A stretch of 20,365 bases of DNA, taken from contig JABIQT010000048.1 in assembly GCA_018667995.1 (NCBI GenBank), positions 1 through 20,365 of the forward strand. Direction: 5' to 3'. The translations under genes and the position numbers were made by a program. Origin of the DNA: Candidatus Latescibacterota bacterium. Lineage in GTDB: Bacteria; JAAXHH01; JABIQT01. This document shows, piece after piece, positions 6,750 through 18,079 of this stretch. The notes under the pieces are model-generated. The model saw nothing but the letters and a program-made list of their open reading frames with translations, ran no database searches and was not told where the DNA came from. How positions within the stretch are numbered: the first letter of the stretch is position 1; the number at the start of each line of letters is the position of its first letter.

Positions 6750-8528
6750 TCACGGCTCTATGGGACTTCCGCTGTCCTCCTCCTCAAGCACAAGCTCTGG
6801 CGCTACGAACAGGGTCTTTTCGTGGGTGAAGATCACCTTGCCGGGGCCAGCGTCCTTCATCTTTCGCACGTAGCGCCGTTCCGTATAGTCTACAGGCACG
6901 GTCGTCGATCCTCGGCCCTTACTGAAATATGCAGCTACGCATGCTGCCTCGTGGCAGGTCCACTTGCTGGGCATTTCCTTCTTACCAGCTCGTTTCAAAA
7001 TGACGTGTGATCCGCCCATATCTCTGGCGTGCAACCAGATATCGTCTGGCGATGCGGTCTTGGTCAGGACCTCATTTTCGCGGTTATTTCGTCCCACCAA
7101 TACGAGGGAACCATCTTTAGTAACAAATCGTCTCGGATGTATATCTCCCCTTTTCTTCTTCCGAGATGCATGCTTGCTCGACTTTCTGTTATCAGCCTTG
7201 AGAAGTCCAAGGCGGATACAGGCGTAGAAGATTTTCTCCATAGCCTCGTCGTCCGGCGCGTCAGACAGTTGGGTACTCAGTCCTCGAATCTGCTCTAATC
7301 TCTCCTCAGATAACAGGAGGCGCTCCTCTATAATCTGTTTGCCGTCTCGAGCCTTTCGCGCACGCTTAAAGTACTTTTCCGCGTTGTCTGCAGGGCTGAT
7401 GGCCGGGTTGAGAGCAATAATTATGCTGCCCTGTTCCGAGTCATAGTAGTTCTGGACCTCCGCTTCAGACTGACCGAATTTCACGCTGCTCAGGTTTGCT
7501 GTGAGCAACTCGCCATATTGCCGAAATTCCTCCTCCTGATCTGAGACGGCCGCGTCCTTCCAGAGATTTGCCACGAGTTTCTCCAGTCGCTTCAATTCTT
7601 CCGACAGCGCCCGTCGTACGTCCGTCTCCCTCTTTTTAGCCAGTTCCGCCGCTGCCCGCGCCAAGTAGAATCTCTCAATGGCGTCACTCATTGATTCACA
7701 ACGAACCGTTTGCGGGGCAAGACTGGACGATATATGCAGAGCTGACAGTATTATTGGAGTGCCGTTCTCGTCAAGTCCCAGGCTTGGCGTCCACACTCTC
7801 TCCGTGATGAGCGCCATAGTGTCCGACAAGCCTCGCCACAAGAGTTTCAGCCGCTCAGTCTCATGAGTACCGACATATATACGCTCGTCAGAAAGCCCAG
7901 CCACGGCAACAATCTCCCGGGCAACAGCGGGGCTTAAGCTTGATACCTTGCGATTCAAGGATCGTGCCATGCCAATCGGCCCATCTTCAATGCTCGCCTC
8001 CGCCAATTGGTCCATCGTCATTTCGGGGAAGGATAATTTGCTCGGACGAGGAGGGAATTCATAGGTCTCGCCCGAACTTGGATCCCGGTCACCTGTACGT
8101 ACGCGCCGCAGTGTTTCTATAATGGTCTGGTCGGGTACCGACGTCAGGACGAGCATATTGTGGCGGTCGATGAGTTCCGCGATGATCTGATATTGCTGGA
8201 TCCCGCTGGGGGTTCGACCGGTGGCGTGGATGACCATGATGCGATCATCCGGTATGGCCTCTATGCGGTCGAAACGACCAGCCAGCAGATATTCCCGTAT
8301 GGAGCTGAGAAAGGCCGAGGAGCCTTCACTTTTCCTGCCCGGATCGCTCCGGTATATTCGTGCACTTCCGGGCTGAACACACAGGACCAGTCCGTGTCTT
8401 CCTGCGTCACCGCGAAGTACAAGTCCAATCTCATTTGGACCGTATTGCTCAATGGCTACGATTTTGGATCCCGCCATGGGGGCACATTCATCCGCCATAG
8501 CTTGTAGAACAACAGTATCGAGTGACAT
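6750..8528 (-). CDS. rqcH: NFACT-family ribosome quality-control factor RqcH (Rqc2 homolog)
   Basis: RqcH binds stalled 50S subunits that carry peptidyl-tRNA and directs addition of C-terminal alanine tails. The 592-residue protein shows the full NFACT layout: NFACT-N (1 to about 125) with the Asp-Arg pair D95-R96 in IPDDRIMVIHA, matching the residues needed for tailing in known members; an HhH-like region near 190-225; a long charged coiled-coil middle (about 290-440) rich in Lys/Glu; a basic linker SSKHASRKKKRGD; and NFACT-R with VGRNNRENEVLT, DDIWLHARDMGGSHVI and VDYTERRYVRK. I start at the ATG at 8528 (MSLDTVVLQAM), which matches the family N-terminus and has AGGA 7 nt upstream. A longer frame back to 8609 lacks support. 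Older names call it fibronectin-binding protein. It is divergent from yicC. Confidence 0.93.
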   Translation of the reverse strand: MSLDTVVLQAMADECAPMAGSKIVAIEQYGPNEIGLVLRGDAGRHGLVLCVQPGSARIYRSDPGRKSEGSSAFLSSIREYLLAGRFDRIEAIPDDRIMVIHATGRTPSGIQQYQIIAELIDRHNMLVLTSVPDQTIIETLRRVRTGDRDPSSGETYEFPPRPSKLSFPEMTMDQLAEASIEDGPIGMARSLNRKVSSLSPAVAREIVAVAGLSDERIYVGTHETERLKLLWRGLSDTMALITERVWTPSLGLDENGTPIILSALHISSSLAPQTVRCESMSDAIERFYLARAAAELAKKRETDVRRALSEELKRLEKLVANLWKDAAVSDQEEEFRQYGELLTANLSSVKFGQSEAEVQNYYDSEQGSIIIALNPAISPADNAEKYFKRARKARDGKQIIEERLLLSEERLEQIRGLSTQLSDAPDDEAMEKIFYACIRLGLLKADNRKSSKHASRKKKRGDIHPRRFVTKDGSLVLVGRNNRENEVLTKTASPDDIWLHARDMGGSHVILKRAGKKEMPSKWTCHEAACVAAYFSKGRGSTTVPVDYTERRYVRKMKDAGPGKVIFTHEKTLFVAPELVLEEEDSGSPIEP

Positions 8529-8574
8529 CCTGAATCCTACCCTTGGTGTGTATGTAACACGCTCAGCTTGATGG

Positions 8575-8603
8575 AATTTACGCTCCCGAAACCCCAGCGT
8601 CAA
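8575..8603 (-). promoter_or_regulatory. Sigma-70-like promoter for rqcH
   Basis: On the - strand TTGACG (8603-8598) is followed after exactly 17 nt by TAAATT (8580-8575), five and four matches to the -35 and -10 consensus. It lies about 50 nt upstream of the rqcH ATG at 8528. Inferred from sequence only. Confidence 0.5.
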
Positions 8604-8617
8604 CGGCAACTAACTGA

Positions 8618-8646
8618 TTGACAAAGTACTATAAAGATTATATCTT
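8618..8646 (+). promoter_or_regulatory. Promoter for the yicC-rsmB gene train
   Basis: A perfect -35 TTGACA (8618-8623) is followed by a 17-nt spacer and TATCTT (8641-8646; alternative -10 TATATC at 8639-8644). The same bases also fit the Bacteroidetes-type pattern TTG-N20-TAnnTTT (8618-8620 and 8641-8647). It lies about 60 nt before the yicC start, and its -35 is 14 nt from the -35 of the divergent rqcH promoter. Confidence 0.55.
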
Positions 8647-8707
8647 TCGCTGTTCTGTGCTTTTGTGTCAGAGTGCTGGTTTTAAGTGTATTATTTTCGG
8701 AGGGTTC

Positions 8708-9586
8708 ATGATTCGTAGTATGACAGGATTCGGGTCTGGAGAATACGATACCGCGGACGGTCGAACGGCAGTGGAAGTCCGGTCTGTAAACGGTCGTTTT
8801 TGCGAGATCTCGATCAAGCTTCCAAAAGGAGTTGCTCCGCTCGAAGGAAGAATCCGCGAAGTGGTTCAATCCCAGGCGAAGCGCGGCAATCTGTCTGTTT
8901 CTGTGCGCCGCGATGGCGAATCGAACGGAACCCCCGAATATGTAGTCGATACAGAAGCGGGGCAGAAATATCTTGATTCCCTCCGTCAACTCCAGGACGC
9001 ATTGAGTGTTCCTGGCGAAATCACGATAGATATGGTCGCGTCATATCCTGGTTTACTCAAACCCGCGGCTGAGACACAGGATATTGAGGAGATTTGGAAT
9101 GCCGTAAAACCTGCCGTGGTCGAGGCGCTGGAAGGACTGACCGCCATGAAGGTGCGCGAGGGGAGTCAACTCGCGAAGGATCTCATCCAGCGTCTCAATC
9201 ATATGGCCGAAGTCTTAGAGGAAATTGCCGGCAATGCGCCGCTGAGAGTAGAGGCTGCCCGTCAGCGACTGAATGACAAGATCGAGACTTTGCTGGGCCA
9301 TGACCAGGTCGATCAACAACGTATTGCCCTCGAAATTACCCTATTTGCGGACCGTTGCGACGTGACGGAAGAGTGCGTTCGGTTTCGGAGTCACTGTGCG
9401 GAGTTCCTCGCTGCACTGGAATCCGATGAAGTCGCCGGTCGCCGTCTTAATTTCCTCCTTCAGGAAATGAACAGAGAAGCCAATACAATTGGCTCTAAAG
9501 CCAACGATACTAATATCAGTCATCTGGTCATTACTATCAAAGAAGAGCTCGAAAAGATCAGAGAACAGGTCCAGAATATCGAATGA
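8708..9586 (+). CDS. yicC: YicC/YloC-family endoribonuclease
   Basis: The 292-residue product matches YicC end to end. The N-terminus MIRSMTGFGSGEYD and EVRSVNGRFCEISIKLP are the family hallmark. The C-terminus (the former DUF1732) carries FADRCDVTEECVRFRSH, LNFLLQEMNREANTIGSKAND and IREQVQNIE. E. coli YicC is an RNase that promotes decay of certain small RNAs; the substrate here is unknown. I use the ATG at 8708, with GGAGG at 8699-8703. An upstream TTG at 8618 in the same frame falls inside the promoter and is not a start. Its stop overlaps the gmk ATG (ATGA), implying coupling. It is the first gene of the long operon. Confidence 0.93.
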   Translation: MIRSMTGFGSGEYDTADGRTAVEVRSVNGRFCEISIKLPKGVAPLEGRIREVVQSQAKRGNLSVSVRRDGESNGTPEYVVDTEAGQKYLDSLRQLQDALSVPGEITIDMVASYPGLLKPAAETQDIEEIWNAVKPAVVEALEGLTAMKVREGSQLAKDLIQRLNHMAEVLEEIAGNAPLRVEAARQRLNDKIETLLGHDQVDQQRIALEITLFADRCDVTEECVRFRSHCAEFLAALESDEVAGRRLNFLLQEMNREANTIGSKANDTNISHLVITIKEELEKIREQVQNIE

Positions 9587-10185
9587 TTTCCGCCTCAAGA
9601 CCTGTCGGTTTTTGCCTGGTGCTTTCCGCTCCGTCCGGAACCGGCAAAACGACCATTGCACAGGCGCTTCTCGAATCGGATCCTCATGTGAAGCGATCCA
9701 TATCGATGACTACCCGAGCCAGTCGAACGGGTGAGGTCGACGGCGAGGACTACATCTTTACCACTCAATCATCGTTTCGTACGATGGTTGAGGAAGGCGG
9801 TTTTCTGGAGTGGGCACAGGTCCACTCCGACTACTATGGGACACCAAGTGCGCCCGTCAAGGATACTATCAATAGTGGTGGAATTTCACTACTCGTGATT
9901 GATGTGCAGGGCGGACAGTCTGTGAAGGCTATTTTTCCCGATGCTGTCCTGGTTTTTCTGGTGCCGCCCTCAATGGAGAGTCTGGAGAGGCGATTGAACG
10001 CCAGAGGTACGGATGATGAATCTGTTATCCGAAAGCGTCTATCTCAGGCTGAGACCGAGCTGGGGTATCTTGCAGAATATACCTATGGTGTTGTGAATGA
10101 AGACGATCAGCAGGAAAAGACGGTAGCAAAGATACAGTCAATCATTGCGGCGGAGCATTGTCGCGTTAACAGATGGGAGACCTAA
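9583..10185 (+). CDS. gmk: Guanylate kinase
   Basis: It phosphorylates GMP to GDP with ATP. The 200-residue protein has the P-loop LSAPSGTGKTTI (A16 to T23), SMTTRASRTGEVDGEDYIF (the R-x-x-R-x-G-E-x-x-G-x-D-Y-x-F GMP-binding motif), GFLEWAQVHSDYYGTP, LLVIDVQGG (Walker B-like) and a lid region RLNARGTDDESVIRKRL. Length and order are standard. The first P-loop Gly of most GMKs is Ala here, which the A/GxxxxGKT pattern allows. The ATG at 9583 overlaps the yicC stop by 4 nt, and its own stop overlaps the rpoZ ATG by 1 nt. Confidence 0.95.
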   Translation: MISASRPVGFCLVLSAPSGTGKTTIAQALLESDPHVKRSISMTTRASRTGEVDGEDYIFTTQSSFRTMVEEGGFLEWAQVHSDYYGTPSAPVKDTINSGGISLLVIDVQGGQSVKAIFPDAVLVFLVPPSMESLERRLNARGTDDESVIRKRLSQAETELGYLAEYTYGVVNEDDQQEKTVAKIQSIIAAEHCRVNRWET

Positions 10186-10451
10186 TGGCAAAGCGCAAGA
10201 AGAAGAAGGTCGTGGATGAGACAGTGGAGCCGGATCGTTTTGTTCCACAGGAGAAAATCAGAGCCAAAACCGATAACACCTATGAAGGTGTTATGGTCGC
10301 CTCGCGTGAAGCCCGCCGTATGAATGTTCATCTCAAAATGCTTGGGACTGAGCTGGACCGCTCGGTCAAAGTCACGAGCACGGCCATCGATCGGTTTCTG
10401 GGTGACGAAGTTTACTACGACTACAAGAAGAAGTCGGAAGACGACGATTAG
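10185..10451 (+). CDS. rpoZ: RNA polymerase omega subunit
   Basis: Omega helps assemble and stabilise RNA polymerase by clamping beta-prime. The 88-residue product has a very basic start (MAKRKKKKVV), the conserved region NTYEGVMVASREARRMN (31-47), which matches the omega/RPB6 'VA..REAR.LN' helix, and an acidic tail KKKSEDDD. I chose the ATG at 10185, which overlaps the gmk TAA as TAATG and has GGGAG at 10175-10179. An earlier ATG at 10173 would add four residues and swallow that ribosome site. The sequence is divergent from E. coli omega, but the position between gmk and coaBC is the classic one. Confidence 0.85.
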   Translation: MAKRKKKKVVDETVEPDRFVPQEKIRAKTDNTYEGVMVASREARRMNVHLKMLGTELDRSVKVTSTAIDRFLGDEVYYDYKKKSEDDD

Positions 10452-10468
10452 CCCTTGAATGGTTCTCC

Positions 10469-11686
10469 ATGGCACATCTGACAGATCGACGAATTGTACT
10501 CGGCGTATCGGGAAGTATATCAGCCTACAAGTCTGCTGAAGTTGTCCGCGAGTTGTTGGCAACGGGAGCGGATGTTCGGGTGATTATGACGGCCTCTGCG
10601 GCTGAATTTATCGGCCCGATGACATTCAGTGCGTTGACTGGAAATTCGGTAGCAATGGATCAATTTTCGGGCTACGCAGGTCCGGGAGAGGCTCATATCG
10701 ATCTGGCCATGTGGGCCGAGGTATTGGCAGTTGTGCCAGCGACTGCAAACATTATCGGAAAAGCGGCGAACGGCCTCGCTGATGATATGCTCTCTACCAC
10801 GTTGCTTGCCTGTGAGGCGCCCCGTTGTTTCGCACCCGCCATGAATTTTAGAATGATGCGCCATCCTGCCGTACTTTCTAACCTGGAAACACTCAAGTCG
10901 CACGGTTGCTTCATCATAGAATCCGCATTTGGCCCTCTTGCCAACGGTGAAGTTGGTGAGGGCAGATTGGCTGATACCGGGCATATCATTCAGGCCATTT
11001 CTGCCCTGGCTGATCCACGAAGGGACTTGGAGGGGAAGAGAATACTGGTCTCTGCGGGTCCTACGGTCGAACCGATCGATCCCGTAAGGTATCTCACAAA
11101 TCGATCGAGTGGAAAAATGGGCTATGCGGTGGCGAGCATGGCGGCGCAACGGGGTGCAGATGTGACTCTCATTGCCGGGCCTAACAGGCTGGAATCGCCG
11201 CGAAATATGAGAATTGTCCCCATTATAACCGCCGAAGAGATGTGCAACGCGGTTATTGGACACGCCGAAAACCAGGACGCTGTGATCATGGCCGCAGCGG
11301 TGGCGGACTACCGGCCTAAATCGGTTGCTGACCAAAAGATCAAGAAAGGTGCGGACTCTCTCGTGCTCGAAATGGAGCGGACGACGGATATCCTGACGGC
11401 ATTAGGTGATCACCGGCCGCAGGCGTTGGTCGGCTTTGCGGTGGAAACGAATAACGGTCTGGAGTATGCGGGAAACAAGTTGCGGGAGAAGAATCTGGAC
11501 ATGATCGTCTTCAATGACGTTACGGCCGAGGGCGCTGGATTCGATGGCGAGACCAATATTGTCACGCTGCTGCATCGGGATGGTCGTCATCAGGAACTGC
11601 CGCTGATGCTGAAGTCCGAAGTCGCCGACTGCATCCTGGACGAGATTGCCTCCATATTGCGTGCATCAGATACGGGTACGTCATGA
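10469..11686 (+). CDS. coaBC: Bifunctional phosphopantothenoylcysteine decarboxylase / synthetase
   Basis: This performs two steps of coenzyme A synthesis: joining 4'-phosphopantothenate with Cys (CoaB), then FMN-dependent decarboxylation (CoaC). The 405-residue protein has CoaC first (1 to about 185): GVSGSISAYKS, the catalytic His in EAHIDLA (H76), ATANIIGKAANGLADDMLST, and PAMN (123-126). CoaB follows: VSAGPTVEPIDPVRYLTNRS, SSGKMGYA, MAAAVADY, and the KIKK Lys cluster. In E. coli CoaC a Cys in 'ACGD' acts in catalysis; the aligned residue here is N159 in LANGEVGEGRL, a position that varies in the family. The ATG at 10469 has no strong ribosome site 17 nt after rpoZ. Its stop overlaps the next ATG by 4 nt. 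Confidence 0.94.
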   Translation: MAHLTDRRIVLGVSGSISAYKSAEVVRELLATGADVRVIMTASAAEFIGPMTFSALTGNSVAMDQFSGYAGPGEAHIDLAMWAEVLAVVPATANIIGKAANGLADDMLSTTLLACEAPRCFAPAMNFRMMRHPAVLSNLETLKSHGCFIIESAFGPLANGEVGEGRLADTGHIIQAISALADPRRDLEGKRILVSAGPTVEPIDPVRYLTNRSSGKMGYAVASMAAQRGADVTLIAGPNRLESPRNMRIVPIITAEEMCNAVIGHAENQDAVIMAAAVADYRPKSVADQKIKKGADSLVLEMERTTDILTALGDHRPQALVGFAVETNNGLEYAGNKLREKNLDMIVFNDVTAEGAGFDGETNIVTLLHRDGRHQELPLMLKSEVADCILDEIASILRASDTGTS

Positions 11687-12450
11687 ATAACCAGCAGCAG
11701 TTGGCTCAGCTGATGCGCGACGCAGCAACAGCCCTTTCTCAGCAGCGTGAGTTGGGGGTGGATGTGGCATTCATGCCGGAGGGACTCGACGCCTCTTTGA
11801 AACTTCCAGTAGAGAATACGGAATTGATAGATACAGTTGCTGAGTCCCTAACGCAGTTGTTTGATCGCAAGCAAAACTGTACAGATTGTGCACTCGGAAA
11901 TATAAGAAAGAACTTCGTCTTCGGCAGTGGTAACGAGAATGCTGATCTGATGCTCATCGGCGAAGCGCCGGGAGCTGATGAAGATACCCAGGGGTTGCCG
12001 TTTGTGGGCGCGGCAGGACAGTTACTTACCAAGATTCTCGAGGCAGTTCAGTTCAGCAGAGACGACGTTTACATTGCGAATATCCTGAAGTGCCGCCCAC
12101 CCAATAATAGGGATCCGGAGCCCATTGAAATTGATACCTGTGGCCCAATCCTTCGTGAGCAAATCCGGCTGATCCAGCCAAAGATAATCTGCGCCCTTGG
12201 GCGTATAGCTGCACAGTCTCTGCTTCAGACGAATGCATCCCTGGGGCGTCTCCGTGGCACGTTACACGATTTCGAAGGTACCCGCTTAATGGTCACCTAC
12301 CATCCGTCGGCCCTCCTGCGTAATCCGTCATTTAAACGACCAACGTGGGAAGACGTGCAGATGCTGCGACAGGAATACGATCGACTGACAGGTAAGGATC
12401 AAGCGGCATCCGGTCAACTTGATAGAGTGAATGTCATGCCCAGTGCCTGA
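11683..12450 (+). CDS. Family 4 uracil-DNA glycosylase (Fe-S)
   Basis: It removes uracil from DNA, starting base-excision repair of deaminated cytosine. Motif A is [19 protein letters not shown] (GEAPG at 93-97), and motif B is [10 protein letters not shown] (H207). Four Cys in family 4 spacing (C66, C69, C137 in [12 protein letters not shown]153) would hold a 4Fe-4S cluster. About 60 residues before the first Cys form a Gln-rich helical extension of low conservation, as is common in bacterial members. The length of 255 is within the usual range. ATG at 11683 overlaps the coaBC stop (ATGA). Lying directly before dnaB, it links repair with replication, though co-transcription may be all this means. 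UdgA-type naming varies, so no symbol is given. Confidence 0.92.
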   Translation: MNNQQQLAQLMRDAATALSQQRELGVDVAFMPEGLDASLKLPVENTELIDTVAESLTQLFDRKQNCTDCALGNIRKNFVFGSGNENADLMLIGEAPGADEDTQGLPFVGAAGQLLTKILEAVQFSRDDVYIANILKCRPPNNRDPEPIEIDTCGPILREQIRLIQPKIICALGRIAAQSLLQTNASLGRLRGTLHDFEGTRLMVTYHPSALLRNPSFKRPTWEDVQMLRQEYDRLTGKDQAASGQLDRVNVMPSA

Positions 12451-12501
12451 CGAGGATTTGGACGTAATTCCGACAAATAGAGTCGGAGAGGTCTTTGAAG
12501 T

Positions 12502-13863
12502 ATGGCAGCGGAATCAAATAGCGCGGAGCGCGTACCACCTCAGGCTGTCGAAGTCGAAGCAGCTGTCCTTGGGGCGATGCTACTGGACCAGGAAGCGATC
12601 TCCCGGGTAATCGATATCATCGATGAGACCGACTTTTACCGGGATGCACATCGTAAGATTTTTCAGGCAGCCGTATCGCTTTTCGAGCGTAACGAACCGA
12701 CGGACCTGATCACGCTGACCGCTGAGCTGGAAACCCGTAAGCAATTGAATGATGTAGGAGGAGCGTTTTACTTGGCAGGTCTGACGGAGACCGTCTCTAC
12801 CGCTGCCAATGCCTCCTACCATGCAAATATCGTCCATGACAAGGCGATCAGCCGCAAACTGATTACGTCATCGAATCAGATCATTGCAAGGGCATTTGAA
12901 CAGGCCGACACTCCAGACGATTTGCTTGATGAAGCCGAGCAGATGATTTTTGCCTTATCCGAACGGCGGGTGAAGCAAGGATTCACACAACTGAATCCTA
13001 TTCTTCATGATACCTTTGAGAACATAGAGCGTCTCCACGAGCGTAGCAGCGGTGTGACGGGGGTCCCGACCGGTTTCGATCGACTGGATGAGATGACCGC
13101 TGGCTTTCAGCCGGGTGATCTGATTATCGTGGCTGCCCGCCCCTCCATGGGGAAGACGGCTTTCTGCTTAAATATCGCCCGTCATGCGGCAGTTGAAGGT
13201 AAGTTTGGTGTGGGTATTTTCAGTTTGGAGATGGCAAATCATCAACTCGCGCAGCGGATGCTTTGTAGCGAGGCTCGTGTGGATTCGCATCTGATGCGGA
13301 CAGGGCGCCTGCCGGGAGATGCCTGGTCAAATTTGAGTATCGCTGTGGGGTCGTTGGCTCAGGCTCCGATTTTTATTGATGAAACGCCCGCGATTACCGT
13401 TCTGGAAATGAGATCCCGTGCCCGTAGACTCCTGTCGGAGAATGAGAATCTGGGCATGCTGATCGTCGACTATTTACAGCTCATGTCGGGACCGTCTGGG
13501 TCGGAGAGCCGGCAACAAGAGATCTCGACAATATCGAGGTCATTGAAGGCGTTGGCCAAGGAATTGAATATCCCGATTATGGCGCTGTCTCAGCTGTCGC
13601 GAGCGGTAGAGTCTCGTGGCGACGGTCGACCACAGTTGTCTGATCTTCGGGAGTCTGGGGCAATTGAGCAGGATGCCGATGTGGTACTTTTCATATACCG
13701 GCCCGTACGGTATGGGCAGGTAGAGGAAACGGAGACAAATAGAGCCGAGATTATCATTGGAAAACAGCGTAACGGGCCTATTGGGTCCGTAGAGCTTGTA
13801 TTTATAGACCAGTATGCGACATTTGAGAATCCAGATTTCCACCATGATCCCTTCGACGAATAA
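12502..13863 (+). CDS. dnaB: Replicative DNA helicase DnaB
   Basis: DnaB is the hexameric helicase that opens the fork. The 453-residue protein has the N-terminal hairpin domain (about 10-155; PPQAVEVEAAVLGAMLLD), a linker helix, then the RecA-like motor: FDRLDEMTAGFQPGDLIIVAA, Walker A ARPSMGKTA (G217-K218-T219), EMANHQLAQRML, Walker B LIVDYLQLMSG, and the arginine-finger/H4 area LSQLSRAVESR and SDLRESGAIEQDADVV. There is no intein at the P-loop, a common insertion site. The start at 12502 has GGAGAGG at 12485-12491. It is separated from the glycosylase gene by 51 nt and followed by the ABC ATPase after 18 nt. Confidence 0.96.
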   Translation: MAAESNSAERVPPQAVEVEAAVLGAMLLDQEAISRVIDIIDETDFYRDAHRKIFQAAVSLFERNEPTDLITLTAELETRKQLNDVGGAFYLAGLTETVSTAANASYHANIVHDKAISRKLITSSNQIIARAFEQADTPDDLLDEAEQMIFALSERRVKQGFTQLNPILHDTFENIERLHERSSGVTGVPTGFDRLDEMTAGFQPGDLIIVAARPSMGKTAFCLNIARHAAVEGKFGVGIFSLEMANHQLAQRMLCSEARVDSHLMRTGRLPGDAWSNLSIAVGSLAQAPIFIDETPAITVLEMRSRARRLLSENENLGMLIVDYLQLMSGPSGSESRQQEISTISRSLKALAKELNIPIMALSQLSRAVESRGDGRPQLSDLRESGAIEQDADVVLFIYRPVRYGQVEETETNRAEIIIGKQRNGPIGSVELVFIDQYATFENPDFHHDPFDE

Positions 13864-13881
13864 CCAGGGCATCCAGTAAAA

Positions 13882-14628
13882 ATGATAGAGATTAGCCACC
13901 TGAAAAAAGCCTTCAGCAAATCTGTCCTGGAAGACGTGAATCTGACCATTGAGACGGGTGAGACCATGGTCATCATTGGGCGCAGTGGATGCGGCAAGAG
14001 TGTGCTCCTTAAGCATATCATCGGTCTACTACAGCCCGATGAGGGATCCTTGCGAATTGATGGCCAGGAGATTTCCAGGTTGAAAGGCGAGCAGCTGAAT
14101 AGTATCCGACAGAGGTTTGGGATGCTTTTTCAGGGCGCGGCATTGTTTGATTACATGACGGTAGGTGAGAACGTGGGTACCAGCCTTGCACTCCACACCA
14201 AGCTGTCCGATGATGAAATTGCCGAGCGGGTTCGGGAGTGTCTGAGAATGGTAGGTCTGAAGGGAATCGAAGGCATGAAACCAGCTGAACTTTCTGGTGG
14301 AATGAAGAAGCGGGTCGGCCTCGCTCGCGCTATTGCGATGAACCCAGAATACGTGCTGTACGATGAACCGACTACGGGCTTGGATCCAATAATGGCGGAT
14401 ATCATTAATGATCTCATTCTCAGGATGAAGAATGAATTGACGGTTACCGGTATTGCGGTAACTCATGATATGGTCAGCGCCTATAAAATTGCGGATCGAA
14501 TCGCAATGTTGCACGAAGGTACCATACGCATCATTGGTACACCCGACGAAATACGAAATACGGACGATCCGCTAGTCCAACAGTTTATCCTCGGCAAGGG
14601 TGACGGTCCCATAAAGTCCTTGGACTAG
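13882..14628 (+). CDS. mlaF: MlaF-type ABC transporter ATPase (lipid transport)
   Basis: The 248-residue ATPase has Walker A GRSGCGKS (33-40), Q-loop Q84 in LFQGAALFD, signature ELSGGMKKRVGLARAIA (LSGG at 137-140), Walker B VLYDEPTTGLDP and the switch His H195. The 'GGMKKRV.LARA' form with LFDYMTVGENV is characteristic of the MlaF/Ttg2A/TGD3 group, which powers phospholipid movement between inner and outer membrane. Its normal partners, an MlaE permease and MlaD MCE-domain protein, are usually adjacent but are absent here; the neighbours are dnaB and radA. They must lie elsewhere, or the ATPase has another partner. The gap to radA is 18 nt. Ribosome site is weak (AGGG at 13866-13869). Confidence 0.88.
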   Translation: MIEISHLKKAFSKSVLEDVNLTIETGETMVIIGRSGCGKSVLLKHIIGLLQPDEGSLRIDGQEISRLKGEQLNSIRQRFGMLFQGAALFDYMTVGENVGTSLALHTKLSDDEIAERVRECLRMVGLKGIEGMKPAELSGGMKKRVGLARAIAMNPEYVLYDEPTTGLDPIMADIINDLILRMKNELTVTGIAVTHDMVSAYKIADRIAMLHEGTIRIIGTPDEIRNTDDPLVQQFILGKGDGPIKSLD

Positions 14629-14646
14629 GAAATCGGCTTCGAGCCC

Positions 14647-17518
<2,872 letters not shown>

Positions 17519-17521
17519 GCT

Positions 17522-18052
17522 ATGGCTGTCAGACCCATAAGAATGTACGGCGATCCAGTCTTGCGTGAGATGTGCCAGCCGGTGACGGAAATTACGCCCG
17601 AGATCGAGACGCTCGTCGTTGACCTCATCGATACCATGCGTGACGCCCAGGGCATTGGCCTTGCTGCGCCTCAGATCGGAGTGCCGGTACGTATTTTTGT
17701 CATCGATCTCAGCGCTACGGATGCTGGCGAAGAGCCATTGGCCTTCATCAACCCCGAAATCCTCAGGGCTGATGGCGAGCAGAATGGGGACGAAGGTTGT
17801 CTGAGCTTTCCGGACTACTTTGACAAGATTGTTAGATGCGATCGGGTAACGGCCGAGGCAACGGGGATAGATGGGCACGGATTCGAAGTGGAGGGGATGG
17901 GCATCATGGCCCGTGCCTTGCTACACGAGACGGACCATCTGAACGGTGTCCTGTTTATTGACAGGATGAGCAAGTTTCGCCTGCGTCTAGCTCAGGGACG
18001 ACTAAGAAAACTGAAACGCAGTACGGAAGAGGACTTGGGTGAAAATGGCTGA
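17522..18052 (+). CDS. def: Peptide deformylase
   Basis: It removes the formyl group from the N-terminal Met of new proteins. The 176-residue protein has all three metal/active-site motifs: GIGLAAPQIG (44-53), EGCLSFP (91-97, metal ligand C93) and the HExxH in LLHETDHLNGVLFIDR (H135, E136, H139). Length matches type 1 bacterial enzymes. It starts 3 nt after yajC, with a start ATG at 17522. It is paired with fmt, the enzyme that adds the formyl group to initiator tRNA, as in most bacteria. Confidence 0.96.
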   Translation: MAVRPIRMYGDPVLREMCQPVTEITPEIETLVVDLIDTMRDAQGIGLAAPQIGVPVRIFVIDLSATDAGEEPLAFINPEILRADGEQNGDEGCLSFPDYFDKIVRCDRVTAEATGIDGHGFEVEGMGIMARALLHETDHLNGVLFIDRMSKFRLRLAQGRLRKLKRSTEEDLGENG

Positions 18053-18079
18053 CCGCATGAATGATTTGGAATCCCGTTA

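Noticed and set aside
8529-8609. N-terminal extension of RqcH to 8609
   Set aside because: The extra 27 residues precede the conserved MSLDTVVL start and run through the rqcH promoter and leader; AGGA sits before the ATG at 8528.
8618-8707. N-terminal extension of YicC from TTG 8618
   Set aside because: The TTG is part of the TTGACA -35 box, and the family starts at MIRSMTGFGSG with GGAGG upstream of 8708.
10520-11335. 271-codon - strand open frame opposite coaBC
   Set aside because: Antisense shadow of coaBC; His/Arg/Ser-rich with no motif.
13130-13165. Intein at the DnaB P-loop
   Set aside because: DnaB is a frequent intein host, but the Walker A region is continuous and the protein has standard length.
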